From assembly GCA_937980205.1 (NCBI GenBank), contig CALJKW010000079.1:261764-325763 (forward strand): DNA of 64,000 nucleotides, written 5' to 3'. The DNA comes from an uncultured Myxococcales bacterium (GTDB taxonomy: Bacteria > Myxococcota > Myxococcia > Myxococcales > Myxococcaceae). Within the stretch, counting starts at the first letter, position 1. Each line of letters starts with the position of its first letter. The notes under the pieces are model-generated. The model had not been told where the DNA came from, ran no database searches, and saw only the letters and a list, made by a program, of their open reading frames with translations. This document shows positions 1 to 8,526 of the stretch, one piece after another. Both the position numbers and the translations under genes were made by a program.

Positions 1-1831
1 CGAGCGCGAAGAAGCTGTGCTCCGGAGCATCGAGGTCGGCGATCTCGTGCGCTTCGATCGGCACCACCCGCTCGCGGCCGTCGGCGAACTTCACCTTCAA
101 GGTGCGCCCGGTGAAGGGCACCTCGGCCGTGGGCAACCGCGTCAGCACGCGGTGCACCGGGCGCAGCTTCACGCCGTTCAGGGTGAACCGCCCCGACACC
201 GCCACCGCCGTCACGTACGGAGCCGACGTCGCCGGCGCGATGTACGGCTGCGCTTCCAGGAACCGCTGCACCGCCCGGTAGTTGTAGTCGCTGATCCACT
301 CGGGGTTGCAGTAGCTCATCAGGTCGACGAACGACGCCGGGTTGATCAGCCGCCGCGTGACCGCGTCGTAGCCCCAGGAGCCCAGGCGCGCGCCCGCGTA
401 CGGGTAGTTCGGATCGGGCCCCGCCGCGCCGCCGCACGGCGCGTGGTTGCGGCCCATGTTGTGCCCCAGCTCGTGCTGCGCCGTCTGAATCGAGTCGTCG
501 CGACCGACCGACGCCTCCTGCCCGATGTAGCCGATGCCCGCGACGCCCGACGCGTACGTCACGCGCACGAAGCCGTAGTAGTTGCGGTTGCTGCCGTCCA
601 TCTGGCGCAGCTGGGCGATGTCGTCGAGCAGGTCGGCCCACCCCGCCGTGCCGCCCGCGGTGAGCGTGCCGCCGTACGAGTACGGCGCGCGCGTCTGCGA
701 GCTCACGCCCTTCATCGGCCACACGCGCGAGAGCGGGCCGTCGAGGTTCGTCACCGTCGGCATCGTGCCCTGGTGCACCACCGGCACCGCGGTGAGCTGC
801 ATCTCGGTCGCGCGGCCCACGTTCGGCCGCAGCACCTGCATGTTGTTCTGCTCGTCGGTCTCGGGCAGCGCGTCGGCGGCGTCGATCTTCAGCGTCAGCT
901 CGACGTTCGGCTCGATCCACGTCGCGGGCACGGTCACCGTCCACTGCTGCGTCAGATCCGCCGGGGCCTCCATCATCGGCGCGGTCGCAGGGCCGGTGAG
1001 CGTGAGCTTGCCGAGGTCCGTCGTGCCGAGCTTGCCGGTGACCTCGGCCGTCACGCCCATCAGCCCCGCGCGGTCGGCGAGCACGTGCACGCGCAGCAGC
1101 GCCGGCTTCTGCCCCACCAGCTTCAGGTCCGTGAGGATGACCGACTGGCCCCACTCGACCTTCGAGATGCGCACGTCGCCGACCGGCATCACCGCGGTCA
1201 GCGTCACGCTGCGCGTCGTCGTGTTGCCGAACGAGTCGGTCACGGTCAGCGTCACCGTCACCGTGCCCGGCTGCTGCACCGTCCACGAGCCCGGGTTCGC
1301 GCAGTCGACCGGCATGTCGTTCAGCTTGCAGGTCAGCGCGTCGCCTTCCGGATCCGAGAGGCGCCACGTCAGCGTCGTCGTGAACGGCGCACCGCCGCGC
1401 ACCACGGAGGCCGTGAAGTCCTCGATGACCGGCGGGTCGTTCGGCCGCACCTCGAGCGTGATGGGGATCGTCGTGTTCACCGACGCGCCGTCGGGGTCGC
1501 TCGCGATCGCCTTGAGCGTGAACGTGCCCGCCGTCGTGTAGCGGAACGTCACCTGCCGCGGCGTCAGGCAGTCGGAGACCGTCATGCCCTGCTCGCCCGT
1601 GCCCGGCTCGATGTTGCACATCGCCGGCTTCTCGCCCGGGTGAACCACCTCGAGCTGGCAGGTGACGTCGACCGGCGCGAAGCCCGTCGTCGGCGTGCAG
1701 TCGAGCTTCACGATGCGCGGCGCGGTCGCCGGCAGCATCGGCGGCGGCTTGTCCGCCTCGCCGAGCTCGCCCACGACTCCGTCACAGGCGCAGATCAAGA
1801 TGAGCGTCGAGGTGAGCGGCGCGCGAAGCAC
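1..1831 (-). CDS. Secreted metzincin-type zinc metalloprotease, C-terminus cut by window edge
   Basis: About 610 residues are visible; the reading frame runs off the left edge. The N-terminus is hydrophobic and ends in ICAC, a lipobox-like site, which is why I chose the GTG at 1831; TTG and GTG codons further upstream are alternatives. Next come Ig/PKD-like beta-sandwich repeats with ordered Cys residues, then the catalytic region with HELGHNMGRNH (residues 453-463), an exact HExxHxxGxxH metzincin zinc motif. LMSYC (Met about 505) fits the Met-turn. These show a cell-surface or secreted zinc endopeptidase; the substrate is unknown. It stands alone, with 114 bp before the next gene on the same strand. 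Family assignment within the metzincins is open; the metzincin call itself is firm. Confidence 0.85.
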   Translation of the reverse strand, partial: MLRAPLTSTLILICACDGVVGELGEADKPPPMLPATAPRIVKLDCTPTTGFAPVDVTCQLEVVHPGEKPAMCNIEPGTGEQGMTVSDCLTPRQVTFRYTTAGTFTLKAIASDPDGASVNTTIPITLEVRPNDPPVIEDFTASVVRGGAPFTTTLTWRLSDPEGDALTCKLNDMPVDCANPGSWTVQQPGTVTVTLTVTDSFGNTTTRSVTLTAVMPVGDVRISKVEWGQSVILTDLKLVGQKPALLRVHVLADRAGLMGVTAEVTGKLGTTDLGKLTLTGPATAPMMEAPADLTQQWTVTVPATWIEPNVELTLKIDAADALPETDEQNNMQVLRPNVGRATEMQLTAVPVVHQGTMPTVTNLDGPLSRVWPMKGVSSQTRAPYSYGGTLTAGGTAGWADLLDDIAQLRQMDGSNRNYYGFVRVTYASGVAGIGYIGQEASVGRDDSIQTAQHELGHNMGRNHAPCGGAAGPDPNYPYAGARLGSWGYDAVTRRLINPASFVDLMSYCNPEWISDYNYRAVQRFLEAQPYIAPATSAPYVTAVAVSGRFTLNGVKLRPVHRVLTRLPTAEVPFTGRTLKVKFADGRERVVPIEAHEIADLDAPEHSFFAL

Positions 1832-1945
1832 GGCGGCGGACGTTGCATCGCCCAAGCCGCCAATTCGGGCCGTGGTTTCGACCACTTGCCCTGGCTCGGA
1901 GCCGCCACGCTCCACTCTTCATGCGCACTTCAGTGGGCAGTTGCG

Positions 1946-3280
1946 CTAGTCGCGCAAGGTCTCGGCCACCCGATCACCGGCTTCACGCGCCGCGTCGAGC
2001 ACCGCCGCTTCGTCGAAACAGAGCACCTCGCGCTCGCGCATCAGCACGCGCCCGTCGACCAGCACGTCGCGCACGTCCTCCGAGCGGCCCGAGTAGACGA
2101 GCGCCGAGACCGGATCATCTCCGTTCGGAGTCGCGTGCGCCCCCGACAGCTCGACCGTCACGAGGTCGGCCTTCTTGCCCGGCTCGATCGAGCCCACCTC
2201 GTCCTGCAGCCCGAGCGCGCGCGCGCCGCCGAGCGTCGCGAGCTCGAGCACCGTGGCGGCGCTCATCGACGTCGGCCCGGTGCGCGGCTTGTGCATCAGC
2301 GCGGCGAGCCGCATCTCCACGAAGATGTCGAGGTTGTTCGAGCACGGCGCTCCGTCGGCGCCGAGCGCGACGCTCACACCGTCGGCGAGCAGCTCGGGGA
2401 TCTTCGCGTAGCCGCTCGCGAGCTTCAGGTTCGAGCTGGGGCAGTGGCACACGCTCGTGCGGGTCTCTTTCAACAGCCGCTGCTCCTGGGCCGTCAGCCA
2501 CACGCAGTGCGCGAGCGTCGTCGCCTCGCCGAGCAGGCCGAGGTGATGGAAGTAGCTCACGTTGTCCATGCCCGTCTTCGAGCGCACGACGTCGCACTCG
2601 GTCGGGTTCTCGCTCGCGTGCGTGTGGATGCGGGCGCCCGTCTCGCGGCTCTTCTGCGCGACCTCGCGCAAGAGCCCTTCGGTGCACGACAGCACGAAGC
2701 GCGGCGCGAACGCGTAGCGCAGCCGGCCGTTCTCCTTGCCGTGCCAGGTCTTCAACAGGCGCATCGACTCGGCGAGCGAGTCGGCGGTGGTCTCGCGCAG
2801 CCCCGCGGGCACGCCCTGGCCGCTGTCCATCATGGCCTTGCCGCCGGTGAGCCGGAACCCGCAGTCGCGCGCCGACTCGAACACGGCGTCGTAGTGACGC
2901 GTGGTGCCCATGTCGAGCGCGGCGGTGGCTCCGCTCTTGATGAGCTCGAGGAAGGTGAGGTCTGCGGACGCGCGCATCGACCGGGCGTCGTGCGCGGCCT
3001 CGAACGGCCAGATGCGCTCGCGCAGCCAGTCGAGCAGCTCGTAGCCGTCGGCGCGGTTGCGGCACAGCGTCTGGCACGCGTGCAGGTGCGCGTGAATGAA
3101 GCCCGGCAACAGCAGCCGGCCGCGCGCGTCGATCACCTGCCGGAAGCCGCGCATGTTGCCGCGCGTGGGCATGCCCACCTTCGCGATGCGACCGTCCTCG
3201 ATGACGACCTCTGCGCCATGGAGCACCTCGCGGGACGCGTTCATCGTGACGACGATCGCGTTCTGAATCACCTGCTCCAT
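1946..3280 (-). CDS. Amidohydrolase of the TRZ/ATZ (MtaD/DadD-like) deaminase family
   Basis: A cytoplasmic metal-dependent hydrolase of 444 residues, close to the usual family length. The metal-binding HxH lies in HAHLHA (about residues 63-67), followed by HTHASEN, TLAHC and GADGAPCSNNLD, the conserved His, His and Asp sites of the family. QTLCR and LLDWLRERIWPFE are typical of the aminohydrolases that deaminate guanine, S-adenosylhomocysteine, 5-methylthioadenosine or 5-deoxyadenosine. I infer a purine-nucleoside-type deaminase but cannot fix the substrate. A GTG/ATG eight codons upstream is possible; the ATG at 3280 gives the normal N-terminus. The gene diverges from the secreted protein at 3404. 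Confidence 0.85.
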   Translation of the reverse strand: MEQVIQNAIVVTMNASREVLHGAEVVIEDGRIAKVGMPTRGNMRGFRQVIDARGRLLLPGFIHAHLHACQTLCRNRADGYELLDWLRERIWPFEAAHDARSMRASADLTFLELIKSGATAALDMGTTRHYDAVFESARDCGFRLTGGKAMMDSGQGVPAGLRETTADSLAESMRLLKTWHGKENGRLRYAFAPRFVLSCTEGLLREVAQKSRETGARIHTHASENPTECDVVRSKTGMDNVSYFHHLGLLGEATTLAHCVWLTAQEQRLLKETRTSVCHCPSSNLKLASGYAKIPELLADGVSVALGADGAPCSNNLDIFVEMRLAALMHKPRTGPTSMSAATVLELATLGGARALGLQDEVGSIEPGKKADLVTVELSGAHATPNGDDPVSALVYSGRSEDVRDVLVDGRVLMREREVLCFDEAAVLDAAREAGDRVAETLRD

Positions 3281-3330
3281 GTCGCGCGCGGGTGGGCTTA
3301 CCACGCAGTCCCACGGCAGGAACGTTTTCG

Positions 3331-3359
3331 TTGACGCACGGGGGGTGGGGAGCTACCTC
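3331..3359 (+). promoter_or_regulatory. Possible sigma70-type promoter
   Basis: TTGACG at 3331-3336, a 17-base spacer and TACCTC at 3354-3359, about 45 bases before the ATG of the secreted protein. The -35 is near consensus and the -10 is weak. A GAGGGG ribosome site lies at 3390-3395. Confidence 0.35.
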
Positions 3360-3403
3360 GCAAAGCCGTCGTTCAAACCCGTTTCTTTCGAGGGGTCCCC
3401 TAC

Positions 3404-3964
3404 ATGAAGAAGCTGCTGATCCTGGCCGTGCTCGCCTGTGCGTCGTTCGCCTTCGCCGAAGACGCGAAGCCCGCAGAGAACCCGATGGCGCAGTGGAAGC
3501 CCAAGAAGGTGACCAAGAAGGACACCAAGGGCATCGACGCGCTGTACAAGACGGCCGACGAGGCCTGGAAGAAGGGTGACCTCGCCGCGGCCGAGGCGCT
3601 GCACGACTTCCCCGTCTACATGATGACCGACAACGCGGCCGGCGTCGTGTCGGGCGGCGAGTGGACGAAGGATCAGTGGAACCAGTACATGAAGCCCGCC
3701 TTCGAGAACATGCCGAAGGACGCGAAGATGTCGCGCAAGGTGAAGGCGACCTTCGTCACCGAGACGATCGCGTTCGTCGAGGAGAACAACACGATGACCA
3801 TCGGCAAGGGCAAGCCCGAGACCTGGACGTCGGCGTCGATCGTCATCCTCAAGGACGGCAAGTGGATGTTCAAGGGCGGCGCCGAGGGCGGCTGGGGCGA
3901 CATGATGGGCGAGAAGAAGACCGAGGCCGCGCACGAGGGCGGCACGAAGACCGCGCAGAAGTAA
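3404..3964 (+). CDS. Small secreted protein with possible NTF2/SnoaL-like fold
   Basis: 186 residues. It has a clear signal peptide: MKK, a hydrophobic core, then AFAED with cleavage near residue 18. The mature part is Lys/Glu-rich and has the alternating helix and strand pattern of small NTF2-like (SnoaL/DUF4440) proteins, with an early amphipathic helix (YKTADEAWKKGD) and a late strand pair (VILKDGKWMFKGG). I do not recognise a specific family, and the fold call is inference. GAGGGG precedes the ATG by seven bases. A strong terminator follows, so it is probably a single-gene transcript. The role is unknown. Confidence 0.8.
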   Translation: MKKLLILAVLACASFAFAEDAKPAENPMAQWKPKKVTKKDTKGIDALYKTADEAWKKGDLAAAEALHDFPVYMMTDNAAGVVSGGEWTKDQWNQYMKPAFENMPKDAKMSRKVKATFVTETIAFVEENNTMTIGKGKPETWTSASIVILKDGKWMFKGGAEGGWGDMMGEKKTEAAHEGGTKTAQK

Positions 3965-3989
3965 TTCGCCGACCGAAGTGATTTTCCAC

Positions 3990-4020
3990 GGGGCGTCCGG
4001 GAGACCGGGCGCCCCGTTTT
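3990..4020 (+). terminator. Rho-independent terminator
   Basis: An 11-bp stem (3990-4000 with 4005-4015, one T.G pair) with a GAGA loop, followed by GTTTTGTT. It ends the transcript of the secreted protein at 3404-3964. Confidence 0.85.
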
Positions 4021-4040
4021 GTTAGAGTGCGCTTTCGCCA

Positions 4041-4511
4041 GTGCTGCTCAGCCTCTACGTCCGCACGACGCTCGCCCTCGCCGAGCTCCCCAACATCCCG
4101 GGCATGCCCGGCTACAAGCCGGACTACCAGCGCCCGACGAACTCGGCGTCGCCCGAGTACATCGAGCTGCTCGAGCGGAACACGCACATCATCTACCCCG
4201 TGCTCGCGGTGCTGGTGCTGGTCGTCCTCGCGGCGGGAATTCTCCAGGCGTGGAAGACGCAGGACCTCGACGGCCTGCAGAAGGCCGAGTTCAAGCGCGA
4301 GATCATCATGGAGCTGCGCAAAGAGATGCTCGGCTACACCGCCGAGTCGCTCGCGCGCAAAGTGAAGCTCGAGCCGCTGAAGCTCGTGCGCCTGCTCGAA
4401 GAGATGCAGAGCGAGGGCATCATCAGCTCGACGACGAACACGCAGCGCCTGACGACGTGGCGGCTCAAAGGCGTGGGCGCCAGCGGCACCCCCAGGGGCG
4501 CGTCGCGCTGA
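4041..4511 (+). CDS. Membrane-anchored winged-helix-like protein
   Basis: 156 residues from a GTG start. One strong transmembrane segment (about residues 50-70, IIYPVLAVLVLVVL) follows a short Pro/Tyr-rich N-terminal part. The C-terminal 75 residues (ELRKEMLGYTAESLARKVKL, then a helix with LVRLLEEMQSEGII) read like a compact winged-helix domain with a beta wing at TTNTQRLTTWRL. The layout suggests a membrane-tethered DNA- or protein-binding regulator, but I do not recognise a named family. The start lies only 20 bases beyond the preceding terminator, with no clear Shine-Dalgarno. Confidence 0.7.
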   Translation: MLLSLYVRTTLALAELPNIPGMPGYKPDYQRPTNSASPEYIELLERNTHIIYPVLAVLVLVVLAAGILQAWKTQDLDGLQKAEFKREIIMELRKEMLGYTAESLARKVKLEPLKLVRLLEEMQSEGIISSTTNTQRLTTWRLKGVGASGTPRGASR

Positions 4512-4637
4512 GCCGGCTCTGACCGTCCCTGTACCGGTACCCGGTCACGTCCCCTTCCACGAACCCGGGCCCGTCGAGTCGTTCACGTGGGCGTCTGCGT
4601 CCCCGAAAACACCGTCCCCGGCTTTTTCCGTCCCGCC

Positions 4638-6365
4638 TCAGGGCAGGTAGCGCACCACCGCGGTGATCGGCACGTCGACGCGCGGCGCATACGGATCGCT
4701 GGTCGAGACCCCGGCGAAGATCTTGTACGTGGTGGTCGCGAGCGGGCAGTTGCCGCCGTCGCCCGCGCAGCCGACGAAGATCCGTCCGAGGGTGCGCTGG
4801 CCGCCGCCGCCGTCGAGCGTGACGGGCAGCATCGGCTGCATGCCCGGCGCCCACTGGAACCGCGAGCAGCTGCTGAACTCGTTGGCCACCTGCGCGGGAG
4901 TGCACTGCTGCAGCAGGCTGCCGCCGTCGGGCAGCGCGTTCGTGAACTCCTCGTAGAAGTCGACGGCGGTCACCTGCACCGGCGCCGCGCCCTCGTTGGA
5001 CACGAGCTCGACGGGGATGGGCGCGCTGAGCGGCACGTCGGCGGGCTGCCCCGCCTGGCCGATGTTCACCGGCTTCGGCTGCACCGACGGCAACAGCGAC
5101 GTGCCCGTCAGCGTCGCGAACAGCGTGCCCGGCATGCGAATCGGCATGGTGGTGACCGGGTCCTGCCGCGTCCAGATGACGCGCGCCTGGTCGGCCGCCT
5201 CTGCGCGGCAGGCCGACTGCGCGCGGTAGGTGATGGTGACGGGCATCGACTCCCACGGCCGCGGGGCCATCTCGTTCGCCGGCAGCGGCATGGTCGCCAC
5301 CGTGACGCTCGCCGGGAAGCCGCCGTCCGGCACCGGCGCCGCGTTGCTGAACTGGAAGTCCCACGTCGACTCTCCGCCGTCGCAGCGCCCGCCCGGGTAG
5401 ATGTACGGCGTGTACTGCGCCGAGTACGGAATGGGGATGTTGCCCTCGTTGCGGAAGTACATGCGGCCGCTGCGCTGCCCGTTCTGCGGCGTGCAGGCGT
5501 TCGGCCCGCTCGCGTAGAGCCGGTTGTCGCAGAGCGCTCCGAAGTTGAGCGTGAGCGACGTGGTGATCGAGTCGGTGCAGCGCTCCATCGCCTCGTCGTC
5601 GAACTTGAAGCACATGCGCGGAATCGCCTGCGTCGCGCGGCCGGTGATCGGCACGGTCACGCTGCCGCCGTACATCGCGTCGATGTCGATCACGACTGCG
5701 CCGGTGATCGCGCCCATCTGCGGCACCATCGGAGCGAACGTCACCGGCACCGTCGCGCTGCCCCCGGCGGGGATCATCACGTTCGTGAACGCCGTGAAGT
5801 TGCCCGTCACCGCCATCGGGTTCCCGGTGATGCTGGCGCCGCGCACCGGCAGCGCGTTGCCGCCCGCGTTCGTGAGCGTCAGCATCAACGTCTTCGACTC
5901 GCCGACGTAGACGTCCATGAAGTTCAGCGACGCCGGAGTCGGCCGCGCCACCGCCGTCACGCCCTGCCCGGCGAGCTGCAGCGTGTAGGTCATGCGCGAG
6001 GGGTCGTTCGACGTCAGCGTCACGGTGCCCGTCACCCGCTGATCCGGCACCGTCGGAGTGAACGTCAGCTCGAGCTGCCCGTCGTCGCCGGGGTTCACCT
6101 CGAACGGCAGCGTCGACCCGACGCCGAACTCCGCCGGCGTCGTGTCGGCCATCGAGATCGACAAGAGCGCCGTGCCGCTGTTGCGAATGCGCACCGTCTG
6201 CTTGCCGGTGATGTTCACCTGCACGAAGCCGAAGTCGACGCTCGTGCGCTCGGCGGCGCTCATGTCTTCGAGCACCTCGAGCTGCGGGGCCAGCGGGCGC
6301 GGCGGAGGACCACAGCGGCACGCATCGACCGCGAGCAGAGCCACGGCCAGGAACAGTCTCCTCAT
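4638..6365 (-). CDS. ASH/choice-of-anchor-D repeat lipoprotein
   Basis: 575 residues. The N-terminus is a short signal sequence with Cys near residue 17 (lipoprotein-like, VDACRCG). It is followed by beta-sandwich repeats with the DFG.V.VN, VRIRNSGTALLSI, LTFTPTVP and VTLTSNDP pattern of ASH or abnormal-spindle-type (choice-of-anchor D) domains. A second half rich in paired Cys (CFKFDDEAMERC, CTPQNG, QQCTPAQ) is less regular. I infer an extracytoplasmic binding or structural protein. GAGGAGA sits nine bases before the ATG. It starts 11 bases after gpsA and may be co-transcribed with it. Confidence 0.8.
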   Translation of the reverse strand: MRRLFLAVALLAVDACRCGPPPRPLAPQLEVLEDMSAAERTSVDFGFVQVNITGKQTVRIRNSGTALLSISMADTTPAEFGVGSTLPFEVNPGDDGQLELTFTPTVPDQRVTGTVTLTSNDPSRMTYTLQLAGQGVTAVARPTPASLNFMDVYVGESKTLMLTLTNAGGNALPVRGASITGNPMAVTGNFTAFTNVMIPAGGSATVPVTFAPMVPQMGAITGAVVIDIDAMYGGSVTVPITGRATQAIPRMCFKFDDEAMERCTDSITTSLTLNFGALCDNRLYASGPNACTPQNGQRSGRMYFRNEGNIPIPYSAQYTPYIYPGGRCDGGESTWDFQFSNAAPVPDGGFPASVTVATMPLPANEMAPRPWESMPVTITYRAQSACRAEAADQARVIWTRQDPVTTMPIRMPGTLFATLTGTSLLPSVQPKPVNIGQAGQPADVPLSAPIPVELVSNEGAAPVQVTAVDFYEEFTNALPDGGSLLQQCTPAQVANEFSSCSRFQWAPGMQPMLPVTLDGGGGQRTLGRIFVGCAGDGGNCPLATTTYKIFAGVSTSDPYAPRVDVPITAVVRYLP

Positions 6366-6376
6366 CTCGAATCTCC

Positions 6377-7378
6377 TCACATCGCCTCGGCCTTGGGCGT
6401 ACGCGTCATCAAATCCAGCACCGCCTGCTTGGGGTTCTTGCCCTCGTAGGCGATGAGGTACACCTGATCGCAGATCGGCAGCTCGACCCCGGTCTTCTTC
6501 GACAGGTCGCGGGCCGCCCGGGCCGTCTTCACGCCCTCGGCCACCTGCTTCATCTCTTTGAGCACGTCGTCGAGCTTCTTGCCCTGCCCCAGCGCGAGGC
6601 CGACGCGCCGGTTGCGCGACAGCTCGCCGGTGCACGTGAGCACCAGGTCGCCCATGCCGGCGAGGCCCGACAGCGTGAGCGGGTTCGCGCCCATGCGCAC
6701 CGCGACGCGGGTGATCTCGGCGAGGCCGCGCGTGATGATTCCGGCGCGCGCGTTGTGGCCGAAGCCGAGGCCGTCGGCGATGCCGGCCGCGATCGCGATC
6801 ACGTTCTTCAAGCTGCCGCCGACCTGCACTCCGACGACGTCCGTGGTCGTGTACGTGCGGAAGGTCTCGCACGTGAAGATCTTCTGCGCGCGCTGCGCGA
6901 GCTTCTCCCAGCGCGCCGCGATGGTGACGATGGTCGGCATGCGCAGCACCATCTCCTTCGCGAACGACGGGCCCGAGAGCACACCGACGTACGGGTGCAT
7001 CTCTTCCGGCAGCACCTGCTCGAGCACCTCGGTCATGGTGAGCAGCGTGTCGTTCTCGATGCCCTTCGCGACCGTGATGATGGGCACGTGCTTGGGCAGG
7101 TACGGCAGCGCCTTGCCCACCAGCTCGCGCGTGGCGTGCGACGGCGTCGCGACGATGATGATGTCGGCGTCCTTCGCGGCCTGGTCGATCGCGGTGGTGC
7201 CGACGATGCGGTCCGAGAGCTTGAGGCCCGGCAGGTAACCCGCGTTCTCGTGCGTCGCGTTGAGCGCGTCGATCGCCTCCGCGTCGCGCCCCCACAGGTG
7301 CACGAGCTCACAGTTGTTCGCCAGGACGCTGGCGACTGCGGTTCCGAAGGACCCAGCTCCATACACGCAGGCTTTCAT
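6377..7378 (-). CDS. gpsA: Glycerol-3-phosphate dehydrogenase [NAD(P)+]
   Basis: 333 residues, the full normal length. It makes sn-glycerol 3-phosphate from dihydroxyacetone phosphate for phospholipid synthesis. Seen: the N-terminal Rossmann motif GAGSFGTA, LWGRD, the IIIVATPSHA strand, the conserved VAKGIE and LSGPSFAKE blocks, VGGSLKN carrying the catalytic Lys, GFGHNARAGIITRGL, and GMGDLVLTC.G..SRNRR. Every diagnostic block of the family is intact. It is cytoplasmic and the first gene of a likely two-gene unit with the downstream lipoprotein. Confidence 0.97.
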   Translation of the reverse strand: MKACVYGAGSFGTAVASVLANNCELVHLWGRDAEAIDALNATHENAGYLPGLKLSDRIVGTTAIDQAAKDADIIIVATPSHATRELVGKALPYLPKHVPIITVAKGIENDTLLTMTEVLEQVLPEEMHPYVGVLSGPSFAKEMVLRMPTIVTIAARWEKLAQRAQKIFTCETFRTYTTTDVVGVQVGGSLKNVIAIAAGIADGLGFGHNARAGIITRGLAEITRVAVRMGANPLTLSGLAGMGDLVLTCTGELSRNRRVGLALGQGKKLDDVLKEMKQVAEGVKTARAARDLSKKTGVELPICDQVYLIAYEGKNPKQAVLDLMTRTPKAEAM

Positions 7379-7495
7379 CGCCCCGCGTGCCTAGCACAGG
7401 TCCCCAGCCCGGAATATTCGCCGGTCGCGTAGCGAGGCCGACGAGCTGTCACAGGCGTGCTTGAACAGCCCGTCGAGGAGCGCAGCGGGGAAGCG

Positions 7496-7515
7496 CCGGC
7501 CGCAGCAGCGGCCGG
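7496..7515 (-). terminator. GC-rich hairpin after the outer-membrane-like gene
   Basis: An 8-bp perfect GC stem (7496-7503 with 7508-7515) with an AGCA loop, just beyond the stop at 7519. It has no T-run, so it is a weak or factor-assisted terminator. Confidence 0.4.
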
Positions 7516-7518
7516 GGG

Positions 7519-8385
7519 CTAGATGCTCGTCACGAGGCCGACAGAGCAATTCGGCATCACGATCGAATCTCGCGACCGCCCGTGCACGTCGAGCCCCAGC
7601 AGGAACACGAACGACGTCTTCGCCGACAGGGGCATCTCGGCGCCGGCGCGAATGAGGCCGTTGTGGCCGAGCTGCACCGACGCCGGCACGCCGCCGAGCG
7701 GCGCGTCCTGAAACGGCTCCGTGTCGAACGTCAGCAGGTACGACAGCTGGAGGAACAGCCGGGCCGCGCGCGGGTGATCGCTCTGGTAGCTGAAGACGAT
7801 GCCGGGCATCACGTTCCCGTTGCGCCGGCCGGTGAGCCACCGCGGGCCGCGCGTGTCGACCGACGCGCGCGTGGTGAAGAAGGCCGGCCCGCCCTCGATG
7901 ACCGCCGCCATGTTCCAGTTCGCGCTGCGGAAGAAGTTCACCCGCACGCCTACGAGCGGGTGGTTCATCATCCCGTAGAAGCTGTCGAAGCCGATCGCGA
8001 AGTCGATGCGCTCGGCGAGGCCCAGCGCGAGGCGAATGCCGATGAGCGGGAAGCCCAGGTAGATCATCTGCCCGCGGCCCCACTGCCCGAGCGAGCGCCC
8101 GCCGAACATGCTGACCGTGTTCGGCTCGAGCGTCGGCCGCGTCGCGCGCGCCGTCGTGGGGGCGCTGCTCACCGCGCGCGAGTCGGAGACCGCAGGAGTG
8201 CGCGGCTCACTCGGCGCAACCGCGGGTGCCGGCGGAGGCGCCGGTGGCGGCGGCGTCTTACCCGCCTGCTCCGCGGGCATCGCGTTCCACTCCTGCTCCG
8301 GGTTCGTCTCAGGGTCTGCGGCAGGAGTCTGCGCAGACGCAGAGAGCGCAAGCACCACCGCGAACGCCGTCACGGCTCGAAACAT
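7519..8385 (-). CDS. Secreted, probably outer-membrane beta-barrel protein
   Basis: 288 residues. A clean signal peptide (hydrophobic core ending ASAQ, about residue 19) is followed by a Pro/Ala-rich linker (residues 20-90). The rest is amphipathic strands such as GIRLALGLAERIDFAIGF, FLQLSYLLTFDTE and LIRAGAEMPLSAKTSFVF, the alternation expected of a small outer-membrane barrel. It ends in VGLVTSI and lacks the aromatic final residue usual for BAM substrates. No specific family is recognised. It is monocistronic, with 140 bp on either side. Confidence 0.7.
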   Translation of the reverse strand: MFRAVTAFAVVLALSASAQTPAADPETNPEQEWNAMPAEQAGKTPPPPAPPPAPAVAPSEPRTPAVSDSRAVSSAPTTARATRPTLEPNTVSMFGGRSLGQWGRGQMIYLGFPLIGIRLALGLAERIDFAIGFDSFYGMMNHPLVGVRVNFFRSANWNMAAVIEGGPAFFTTRASVDTRGPRWLTGRRNGNVMPGIVFSYQSDHPRAARLFLQLSYLLTFDTEPFQDAPLGGVPASVQLGHNGLIRAGAEMPLSAKTSFVFLLGLDVHGRSRDSIVMPNCSVGLVTSI

Positions 8386-8466
8386 GCGGGCACCCTATCA
8401 AACACCACAGGCGTCGCCCCACTCGGCGAAGCCGCAAACACGCAGAAGCGGCGCCCGAAAACACGA

Positions 8467-8498
8467 AGGGCGGGAGCCTTCATCGAAGGTCCCGCCCT
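8467..8498 (-). terminator. Intergenic hairpin terminator
   Basis: A 9-bp stem (8467-8475 with 8490-8498), then one bulged G and an inner 5-bp stem with an ATC loop. On the minus strand it is followed by TTCGTGTTTTCG. It serves the gene ending at 8527. A second 7-bp hairpin (8504-8510 with 8520-8526) touches that stop codon. Confidence 0.6.
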
Positions 8499-8526
8499 CA
8501 TCGGCTTCAGAGACCGGCCCTGAAGC

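Noticed and set aside
17..3334. Very long plus-strand open frame (over 1000 codons)
   Set aside because: It lies antisense to the metzincin and amidohydrolase genes, whose proteins carry family motifs; its own translation is Arg/His/Val-rich with none.
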